Part shown: positions 1 through 5,638 of the stretch, one piece after another
How positions within the stretch are numbered: the first letter of the stretch is position 1
How the letters are laid out: each line of letters opens with the position of its first letter
NCBI GenBank assembly: GCA_024691665.1
Contig: JAILNJ010000188.1
Location: 1-7,653, forward strand
DNA: 7,653 bases
Source: Gammaproteobacteria bacterium
Lineage (GTDB): Bacteria; Bacillota_I; Bacilli_A; Izemoplasmatales; UBA1188
Direction of reading: 5' to 3'
Translations under genes and position numbers: made by a program
The notes under the pieces: generated by a model
What the model saw: the letters and a program-made list of their open reading frames with translations, nothing else
Told to the model about the DNA's origin: nothing
The model's database searches: none

Positions 1-20
1 TAAAGACAACACTCAAGTAT

Positions 21-614
21 ATGAGTATCGTTATAAATAATTTATATAAAAGATATACAAAAAGGAATGTACTCAAAGGTTTAACTTACACATTTAAAGA
101 TAATACTCATTATCTAATTAAAGGAGAAAATGGAATAGGTAAATCAACTCTCATTAAATCTATATTAAATCAAATTAAATATGAAGGAGAGATAACTGTT
201 GATGGACCTATTTCATATTCACCAGAAGAAGCTATATTTCCTGCGTTTATGAGTGTCCATTCTTTCTTAAAGACATTCTCAGAGATGTCTAATAAAGAAG
301 AAATAAGCGATGAAGTAATAAAGAAGGAATTAGATGATTTTAAAATATTGGATTCACTTGATAAACAGTTAGGTTCACTCTCTAAAGGAACCAAGATGAA
401 GATTAATATAATCTTAAGTTTCATAACACCATCAAAAATCTTACTTATGGATGAACCATTATCTGGTCTTGATCCTGAATCTAAAAAGAAACTCTTAAAG
501 AAAATAAAAGAAGATAAAAGATGTGTCATTGTGGTATCTCATGAAACAAATCAATTTAAAAGAAAAGATTTCACAATTCTTAAACTTAATGAAGGATTAC
601 TTTTTGAGATTTAA
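21..614 (+). CDS. ABC transporter ATP-binding protein (ABC-2/exporter type, substrate unknown)
   Basis: A stand-alone 197-residue nucleotide-binding subunit that would power an integral-membrane exporter from the cytoplasmic side. The motifs are in the expected order: Walker A GENGIGKST at residues 35-43, a Q-loop region YSPEE at 66-70 with Glu where many ABC proteins have Gln, a signature LSKGT at 120-124 in place of LSGGQ, Walker B with D-loop ILLMDEPLSGLD at 140-151, and the H-loop histidine H174. The LSKG signature and short length are familiar from the EcsA/YxlF/BcrA-like exporter group; placing it there is inference. The N-terminus MSIVINNLYKRY is a normal family start, but no good Shine-Dalgarno lies in the 20 visible bases upstream. 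A TAA at 1-3 may end a preceding gene. The 3' end overlaps the membrane protein gene by 26 bases, so the two probably form one transporter. Confidence 0.9.
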   Translation: MSIVINNLYKRYTKRNVLKGLTYTFKDNTHYLIKGENGIGKSTLIKSILNQIKYEGEITVDGPISYSPEEAIFPAFMSVHSFLKTFSEMSNKEEISDEVIKKELDDFKILDSLDKQLGSLSKGTKMKINIILSFITPSKILLMDEPLSGLDPESKKKLLKKIKEDKRCVIVVSHETNQFKRKDFTILKLNEGLLFEI

Positions 615-1326
615 TGCCTTCATTAAGACACATCTTTATTATCTTCTATCTAAAAGAAACATCATTGTAATAAGTGTAATAAACCTGATATACATTATCC
701 TTTTATTAGTAGAGTCACAAGCTTTTAAGGGGCATAACTATATAGATACTTATAGAGATGAATGCTTAGAGACTTATATGGAATCAATCTACCCTTTCAT
801 AAATATAATATTTCTATTCTTTATCCTCTTTGTGAATCTATCATATTTTACTGGGAATGAGTCTAAATATTCTCAGTATTTAATCAAGGATAAAGAGTCT
901 AAAATAATCTTTTATATTAGTAAATATATATCTATAATTATGTTCGTTACTATAGAGTTTTTATTTCTCTATTTATCGTATGAAATTGTGAAGATGATTA
1001 TGCCTTATTCTAGGTATCCATTTAGAGATTTGTCTAGGTATTTTAGTGTATATTTAATGGGACTTTATTACCTATTACTATCTAGTATTATTCTCATAAT
1101 CACTAGGTCAAATTTCGCTTTAGTACTCCCTATAATCACATTTTTCGTTTCGGATATATTGGTTAATGATTTAGAAATGGACGAAATAACGAAAGTTTTA
1201 ATGATGTTTACTTTATCCTGTTCTTTAGAAAAAGGTCTATATTTTGGGTATTTTCACGCTATTTTGCTAATAATACTGCTAAGTATAATAAATGTAATAG
1301 TTGTGAAAGAAATAGATATTTTATAA
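589..1326 (+). CDS. Six-helix membrane protein, probable ABC-2-type permease partner
   Basis: A 245-residue, very hydrophobic protein I cannot assign to a named family. Likely membrane segments lie at about residues 24-43, 70-87, 107-133, 153-172, 176-193 and 221-240. A polar loop at 88-106 precedes helix 3, an arrangement seen in many ABC-2 permeases. It directly follows and overlaps the ATPase gene, which is the main reason to call it the permease of that transporter. The reading frame is open upstream to a possible start at 523. I chose the ATG at 589 because it gives a short cationic N-terminus (MKDYFLRF) before helix 1 and reduces the overlap with the ATPase gene to 26 bases. Neither start has a strong Shine-Dalgarno, so translational coupling to the ATPase gene is plausible. 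The substrate is unknown: a peptide, lipid or drug are all possible. Confidence 0.72.
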   Translation: MKDYFLRFNAFIKTHLYYLLSKRNIIVISVINLIYIILLLVESQAFKGHNYIDTYRDECLETYMESIYPFINIIFLFFILFVNLSYFTGNESKYSQYLIKDKESKIIFYISKYISIIMFVTIEFLFLYLSYEIVKMIMPYSRYPFRDLSRYFSVYLMGLYYLLLSSIILIITRSNFALVLPIITFFVSDILVNDLEMDEITKVLMMFTLSCSLEKGLYFGYFHAILLIILLSIINVIVVKEIDIL

Positions 1327-1346
1327 ATAATACGTCTCTATTTTAA

Positions 1347-1373
1347 TTTACATATAATTAATTATGATATAAT
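1347..1373 (+). promoter_or_regulatory. Candidate promoter of pyk (extended -10)
   Basis: TGATATAAT at 1365-1373 is a perfect extended -10 element (TG-N-TATAAT). TTTACA at 1347-1352 is a good -35 match, but the spacing is only 15 bases instead of about 17, so the extended -10 may carry most of the activity. Transcription would begin near 1380, which leaves a leader of only about 14 bases that consists almost entirely of the Shine-Dalgarno. No terminator is visible between 1326 and this site, so readthrough from the ABC genes is also possible. Confidence 0.45.
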
Positions 1374-1393
1374 TAAGGAAGTGAGGTAATTAT

Positions 1394-2818
1394 ATGAGAA
1401 TAAGTGATAAATGCGCTAAGATAGTATGTACTTTAGGACCTGCATCTCAAAAAGAAGACGTATTACTACAGATGATAGAAAAAGGTATGAACACTGCTAG
1501 AGTAAACTTTTCACATGGTGATGATAAGAACCATGAAGAAGCTATTGAACTAGTAAAGAAATGCTCTAAGATTAGTGGTAAATACATTGGTGTATTAATT
1601 GATCTTAAAGGACCAAAAATCAGAGTTGGTAAATTTAAAAATGGTAAAGTTCATCTACACAAAGGTGACAAGCTAACAGCATACCTTAAAGACACGCTTG
1701 GCGATGAAAAACAATTTTCTATTAGACAAAAAGAATTATTTCTAGACGTTAAGAGTGGAGATACACTTCTTGTTGATGATGGAAAAGTAATACTTAAGGT
1801 ATTATCTTCATCACCTACTAAGATGGAAGTAGAAGTTCAAAACGAAGGCGATATTTCAGATAATAAAGGAATCAACGCTCCTGGCGTAATACTCACTATG
1901 CCTTTCGTATCTGAAAAAGATAGAAATGATTTAATATTTGGTATTAACCATGAAGTTAACGCTGTTGCGTGTTCATTTGTAAGACGTAAATCAGACGTTG
2001 AAGAAATAAGAAAGATTCTAGATGATAATGGTGGAAAAGACATCGAAATCATTGCAAAGATTGAAAACCAAGAAGGTGTAGATAATATTGAAAGTATTAT
2101 CAAGGTCGCTGATGGTATTATGGTCGCAAGAGGTGATATGGGTGTTGAAGTTCCATTTGAAATGGTTCCAGTTTATCAAAAACGTATCATTAAGCTATGT
2201 AACCAAATGGGCAAACCAGTTATCACTGCTACTCATATGCTTGAATCTATGATTCACTGCCCAAGACCAACAAGAGCAGAAGCAGGGGATGTTGCAAATG
2301 CAGTTTTAGATGGTACTGATGCTGTAATGCTTTCTGGTGAATCAGCTGTAGGTGATTATCCAATTGAATCAGTAGAAACAATGGCTAAGATTATTAAAGA
2401 AATTGAAACTATCGTAAACTATCAAAAGAGATTTGATAGACTTCAAACTTATAACACTAAAGGAATTAACGATGCTATCGGTATCTCTGTTGCATCTTGC
2501 TGCTTATCGCTTGAAAAGAGTGCTGCAGTATTTGCCTTCACAGATACAGGAGGTACTGCAAAACGTATCTCTCACTATCGTCCTAGTGAACACATATTTG
2601 CTCTCACATCATTTGAAAGAACTTGTGAAAGACTTTCATACTACTGGGGTGTTACTCCAATTCTAGTTGATTATGCAGATTCTTTAGATGATTTTGATGA
2701 TGTAGCTAAGAAAGTTGCTAAATCTTTAGGTTTAAAGAAAGGCGATATTGTTATTGAAACATCAGGATTTGGTGTAAAACACGGTCAAACTAACACAATT
2801 AGATTACTTGAATTATAG
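1394..2818 (+). CDS. pyk: Pyruvate kinase
   Basis: Cytoplasmic glycolytic enzyme converting phosphoenolpyruvate plus ADP to pyruvate plus ATP. It has 474 residues, the basic pyruvate kinase length, and lacks the extra C-terminal PEP-utiliser-like domain that extends many Bacillus enzymes. Visible landmarks are the N-terminal KIVCTLGPAS (9-18), ARVNFSHG (35-42, with the substrate/cation-site R36, N38 and S40), the B domain at about 79-170, the active-site IIAKIEN (219-225, catalytic K222 and metal ligand E224), ARGDMGVE (245-252, metal ligand D248), and ATHMLESM (279-286), where the common Gln of ATQMLESM is His281. Then follow PRPTRAEAGDVANAVLDGTDAVMLSGE and an intact C-terminal effector domain. 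D70-V78 reads DLKGPKIRV rather than DTKGPEIRT, the pattern of K+-independent enzymes. The ATG is supported by GAGGT six bases upstream within AGGAAGTGAGG (1376-1386). The lipid kinase gene follows after 8 bases. Confidence 0.98.
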   Translation: MRISDKCAKIVCTLGPASQKEDVLLQMIEKGMNTARVNFSHGDDKNHEEAIELVKKCSKISGKYIGVLIDLKGPKIRVGKFKNGKVHLHKGDKLTAYLKDTLGDEKQFSIRQKELFLDVKSGDTLLVDDGKVILKVLSSSPTKMEVEVQNEGDISDNKGINAPGVILTMPFVSEKDRNDLIFGINHEVNAVACSFVRRKSDVEEIRKILDDNGGKDIEIIAKIENQEGVDNIESIIKVADGIMVARGDMGVEVPFEMVPVYQKRIIKLCNQMGKPVITATHMLESMIHCPRPTRAEAGDVANAVLDGTDAVMLSGESAVGDYPIESVETMAKIIKEIETIVNYQKRFDRLQTYNTKGINDAIGISVASCCLSLEKSAAVFAFTDTGGTAKRISHYRPSEHIFALTSFERTCERLSYYWGVTPILVDYADSLDDFDDVAKKVAKSLGLKKGDIVIETSGFGVKHGQTNTIRLLEL

Positions 2819-2820
2819 GT
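2817..2820 (+). promoter_or_regulatory. Weak ribosome binding site for the TTG-started lipid kinase gene
   Basis: AGGT lies six bases before the TTG at 2827 and overlaps the TAG stop of pyk. The site is short and the start codon is not ATG, so translation probably depends on ribosomes arriving from pyk. No ATG occurs between the pyk stop and the conserved VVFIYNP strand that begins the kinase fold, so the TTG is preferred. Confidence 0.5.
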
Positions 2821-2826
2821 TTAAAA

Positions 2827-3729
2827 TTGAACGAAAGTAAATTGGGAAAAAGAGTTGTTTTCATCTATAACCCTTCAAGTGGTAAGGGCAGAGTTGAAAA
2901 GAACTTAGATTTTATAGTTAACGAGATAAATAAGAAATATGGTTCAGTTGATGTTATTAAAACTAAATCAGCTGAACACTTAACTGAATCTGTCCGTAAA
3001 GCTTGCTTTGAATATGATTATCTATTCTTCTCAGGTGGGGATGGAACTTTCAATATGGTCGTTAACTCAATTCCTTTTGAAGTTGAAAAACTTCCAATCT
3101 TTGGATACCTTCCAGGTGGCTCTACAAATGATATGAGCTATAACGTTAATATCTCTCGTATGAACGTTAGAAAAGGAATTGTTGATCTCATGAACTCGAA
3201 ACCTAAGAAGTACGATATTGGATACATGGGAAAGAATAAGTTCATCTATGTTGCTTGTGTAGGTGCCTTTACTGATATCCCATATATAACACCACAAGAA
3301 GATAAAAGAAAATGGGGTGGACTTGCATATCTCTACTATGGACTAAAGAGTATTTTTAAAAACTTTAAACCATATAATCTCACAGTTAATGGTATAAAGT
3401 ATACTACTCCACTTATTATCTTTTCTAACTCAAAAGAAGTTGCAAGCTTTAAGATTAATCCATTCACTGCCCAGGATACAAATAAGTATTATGCATGCAT
3501 TGTTAAAAATGGCAGACTTAAAGGTATCTTAAATGTTTGTTATCTATTCGCTTTCGGTCTTGAAAAGGCTATTAAGAAAGGAATAGTAGAATACGCTGAA
3601 GCACCAATTTTCACTATTGAATCAGATCAAAAGTTATGGGACTATGATGGTGAATTCAGAGAATGTGAATTCCCTACATATTGTGGCTATAGTGGAAGAA
3701 GTATTATGCTTCTTGTAAACAGAGAATAA
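2827..3729 (+). CDS. Diacylglycerol kinase-type lipid kinase (YegS/BmrU/DgkB family)
   Basis: A 300-residue soluble or peripheral-membrane kinase that would transfer phosphate from ATP to a lipid alcohol, most likely diacylglycerol to give phosphatidic acid. In Gram-positive bacteria such enzymes recycle diacylglycerol released by lipoteichoic acid or glycolipid synthesis. Visible motifs are VVFIYNPSSGKG (10-21), the nucleotide-binding SGGDGTFNMVVN (69-80), PGGSTNDM (96-103, matching the family's GTxND region) and a C-terminal WDYDGE (271-276) whose DGE corresponds to the conserved catalytic acidic segment. The length is typical. The gene starts at a TTG 8 bases after pyk and ends just before a strong terminator, so it is very probably the last gene of the pyk transcript. 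A lipid other than diacylglycerol cannot be excluded, since the YegS family is diverse. The start could also be the in-frame TTG at 2842, but that leaves almost no residues before the first strand. Confidence 0.9.
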   Translation: MNESKLGKRVVFIYNPSSGKGRVEKNLDFIVNEINKKYGSVDVIKTKSAEHLTESVRKACFEYDYLFFSGGDGTFNMVVNSIPFEVEKLPIFGYLPGGSTNDMSYNVNISRMNVRKGIVDLMNSKPKKYDIGYMGKNKFIYVACVGAFTDIPYITPQEDKRKWGGLAYLYYGLKSIFKNFKPYNLTVNGIKYTTPLIIFSNSKEVASFKINPFTAQDTNKYYACIVKNGRLKGILNVCYLFAFGLEKAIKKGIVEYAEAPIFTIESDQKLWDYDGEFRECEFPTYCGYSGRSIMLLVNRE

Positions 3730-3734
3730 ATAAT

Positions 3735-3766
3735 AAAATTCGCAGGAAAAATCTTGCGAATTTTTT
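3735..3766 (+). terminator. Rho-independent terminator of the pyk-lipid kinase unit
   Basis: AAAATTCGCAGG (3735-3746) pairs with CTTGCGAATTTT (3753-3764) across the six-base loop AAAAAT. The stem is 12 base pairs with one G-U wobble, and a six-T run (3761-3766) ends it. It begins a few bases after the lipid kinase stop and separates that unit from the pot operon. The opposite strand also has a T-rich tail, but no gene converges on it. Confidence 0.93.
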
Positions 3767-3791
3767 ATTTAAAAATTTATAAAAATAAATG

Positions 3792-3820
3792 TTGATTTTA
3801 TATTAAATATATTATATATT
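3792..3820 (+). promoter_or_regulatory. Candidate sigma-A-type promoter of the pot operon
   Basis: TTGATT (3792-3797) and TATATT (3815-3820) are separated by exactly 17 bases, the optimal spacing, and lie just downstream of the preceding terminator. Transcription would start near 3827, giving a leader of about 114 bases before potA. The region is very AT-rich, so chance -10-like matches are common; the -35 and the spacing make this the best candidate. Confidence 0.5.
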
Positions 3821-3826
3821 TATTAC

Positions 3827-3929
3827 GTTTAATAAAAAATAACTCTATGTTTACTATTATTAAACAAAATATTCTTAATCAATATTTTTTTTGGGAGTAT
3901 TGTTTAAGAAAATTAAACACCAAGTTTAA
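3827..3929 (+). repeat. Cluster of five GTTTAA/TTAAAC motifs in the pot leader (candidate operator or RNA switch)
   Basis: GTTTAA occurs at 3827-3832, 3902-3907 and 3924-3929, and its complement TTAAAC at 3860-3865 and 3913-3918. The first pair extends to the perfect 9-base inverted repeat GTTTAATAA/TTATTAAAC with a 21-base spacer. The middle pair forms the palindrome TGTTTAA-N5-TTAAACA (3901-3919). The last three copies start exactly 11 bases apart, and the first two start 33 bases apart, consistent with one face of the helix. In RNA the 3913-3918 copy could pair with either neighbour, and the downstream pairing touches the potA Shine-Dalgarno. An A/T-only inverted repeat AAAATATT/AATATTTT (3866-3873 and 3881-3888) followed by T residues lies between them. 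A regulatory role is inference. Confidence 0.4.
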
Positions 3930-3934
3930 AGGAG
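3928..3934 (+). promoter_or_regulatory. Strong ribosome binding site of potA
   Basis: AAAGGAG ends six bases before the ATG at 3941. Its first two A residues are shared with the last GTTTAA copy of the leader, so pairing or protein binding there could limit ribosome access. Confidence 0.85.
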
Positions 3935-3940
3935 ATTTAT

Positions 3941-5638
3941 ATGAGTGAGAAGTTAGTTGTCCTTGAGAATATTTGTAAGAGTTTTGGAGACCAAGAAGTA
4001 CTCCATGACTTTAACCTTTACATTGACAGAAATGAATTTGTAACACTTTTAGGTCCATCTGGTTGTGGTAAAACTACCCTACTTAGAATGATTGCTGGCT
4101 TTGAACAACCTACATCAGGTAAGATCTATTTTGATGGTCAAGTTATTAATGACCTTGAACCTAATAGAAGACCTATTAATACCGTATTCCAAAGATACGC
4201 TCTTTTCCCTCACCTAAACGTTTATGACAATGTTGCATTTGGTTTAAAGAACTATAAAGTTACAAGAGACAACATCAAACACAATATTGTTAAAGATTAC
4301 TCTAAAGAACTTGAAGAATTAAAAGCTCAACTAAAGGATAAGTCATTATCTCCTGAAGTTAAAGAAGAAGTTAAGAACAATATTAAGAAACTCACAGAAG
4401 AAATCAAAACTAAGTACGAAGAAGAATTTAACGCTGAAGTTGAAAGAAGATTAGCAAACATCGAAAAAGAATATAATGAAGAACTCCAAAAAGGCGAACT
4501 CGATGAAAGAACTCTTCTTAAGATTAAGAATGAAAAAGAAAAATGCGCTAAGAAACTTAAATTATCTAAATATGAAATAGATAAAGAAGTAATGTATGCA
4601 CTTAAGCTCGTACACCTTGAAGAATACAAAGATAGAAAGGTTGATACATTATCGGGTGGACAAATGCAAAGAATTGCGATGGCACGTGCTATCGTTATGA
4701 AGCCTAAACTACTCCTTCTTGACGAACCTCTAGCTGCTTTAGATAGAAAGCTCAGACAAGACCTTCAATATGAACTTAAAGAAATGCAAAAGAAGTTAGG
4801 TATCACATTCGTCTTTGTTACACACGACCAAGAAGAAGCTTTAACTATGAGTGATACTATCGTTGTTATGAATGAAGGTAGAATCCTTCAAATTGGTACT
4901 CCAGAAATGATTTACAATGAACCTAGAACTAGATTCGTTGCGAACTTCATTGGTGAATCAATCATCCTTGATGGTGTTGTTCCATCAGATAATACAGTTA
5001 AATTTGATGGTGCTACATTCAAGACTACTTATAAAGGATTCAGTAAGAATGAAGAAGTTGATGTCGTACTTCGTCCTGAAGATTTATTAATAGTTCCTCA
5101 AAGTGAAGGTAAACTAAAAGGTAAAATTGATTCAAAAATCTTCAAAGGTGAAGAATATGAAATCAATGTTATTACCGCATCAGGTCAAGAATATTCAATC
5201 CATACAACTAAAGATTATGAACTTGGTACTGAAGTAGGTCTAACTATTGATCCTGAAAATATAACGTTAATGAAGAAACCTGGTGTTAATACATTTAGTG
5301 GTGCAATTAATGCTGATGGTAATGTTGAAATTGCTGAAGATATCGCTCTTGAATATGGCGATGAAGAAAAAGAAGAACTTGAAGAAGGAACTGAAGTAGT
5401 TGTAAGAATTAATACTGCTGATGTACTTCTTGATGATATCGAAGAATCTGACTTCACAGGTGTAATCAAAGATATTAAGAAGAGAGATTTATATTATGAT
5501 GTATACCTCAAAGTTGGAAACTTAACTATTGTATCTAGTACTACTAAAGTTCACCACGTTGGTGAAGAAACTGGTATCTGGATTAAGAAAGAAAAAGTAT
5601 TTGTAAAAGTTGAAGAGAGCGAGGAAGAAGATGAATAA
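3941..5638 (+). CDS. potA: Spermidine/putrescine ABC importer ATPase, extended form
   Basis: Cytoplasmic ATPase that drives polyamine import through PotB and PotC. Motifs are Walker A GPSGCGKTT (38-46), the Q-loop FQRYALFPH (83-91, Q84), signature LSGGQMQR (237-244), Walker B LLLLDEP (257-263), D-loop AALD (265-268) and switch histidine H295, so catalysis should be intact. At 565 residues it is far longer than the usual 350-380. Two stretches explain this. Residues of about 116-212 are an extra Lys/Glu-rich helical segment, probably a coiled-coil hairpin, placed between the Q-loop and the signature. After the TOBE-like domain (about 372-446) comes a further beta-rich domain (about 485-558) that resembles a second copy, joined by an acidic linker (464-482). 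The protein ends in an acidic tail. Long PotA proteins of this order are, from memory, annotated in mycoplasmas. The potB start overlaps the end of this gene by 8 bases. Confidence 0.95.
   Translation: MSEKLVVLENICKSFGDQEVLHDFNLYIDRNEFVTLLGPSGCGKTTLLRMIAGFEQPTSGKIYFDGQVINDLEPNRRPINTVFQRYALFPHLNVYDNVAFGLKNYKVTRDNIKHNIVKDYSKELEELKAQLKDKSLSPEVKEEVKNNIKKLTEEIKTKYEEEFNAEVERRLANIEKEYNEELQKGELDERTLLKIKNEKEKCAKKLKLSKYEIDKEVMYALKLVHLEEYKDRKVDTLSGGQMQRIAMARAIVMKPKLLLLDEPLAALDRKLRQDLQYELKEMQKKLGITFVFVTHDQEEALTMSDTIVVMNEGRILQIGTPEMIYNEPRTRFVANFIGESIILDGVVPSDNTVKFDGATFKTTYKGFSKNEEVDVVLRPEDLLIVPQSEGKLKGKIDSKIFKGEEYEINVITASGQEYSIHTTKDYELGTEVGLTIDPENITLMKKPGVNTFSGAINADGNVEIAEDIALEYGDEEKEELEEGTEVVVRINTADVLLDDIEESDFTGVIKDIKKRDLYYDVYLKVGNLTIVSSTTKVHHVGEETGIWIKKEKVFVKVEESEEEDE
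5621..5626 (+). promoter_or_regulatory. Ribosome binding site that fixes the potB start
   Basis: GAGGAA inside the last codons of potA sits correctly spaced before the ATG at 5631, with GAGG ending six bases upstream. This favours that ATG over the in-frame TTG at 5610, which would add seven residues and has no comparable site. It implies translational coupling with potA. Confidence 0.7.

Noticed and set aside
523..588. Earlier ATG at 523 for the membrane protein
   Set aside because: It would overlap the ATPase gene by 92 bases and add 22 polar residues; the ATG at 589 gives a more typical start. It cannot be fully excluded.
2433..2666. Plus-strand open frame of 77 codons inside pyk
   Set aside because: It lies wholly within the conserved C-terminal domain of pyruvate kinase in another frame, without a start signal.
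3866..3892. A/T-only hairpin followed by eight T residues as a terminator or attenuator before potA
   Set aside because: The eight-pair stem has no G-C pair and would be very weak; it is mentioned only as part of the leader.
4327..4629. Minus-strand open frame opposite the potA insertion, Ser/Leu-rich
   Set aside because: It is the reverse complement of Lys/Glu-rich codons in potA, with no ribosome site; the same reasoning applies to the other minus-strand frames opposite the real genes.
5610..5630. TTG start for potB at 5610, adding seven residues
   Set aside because: The ATG at 5631 has a well-spaced GAGGAA site and gives a normal N-terminus; the TTG has no comparable site.
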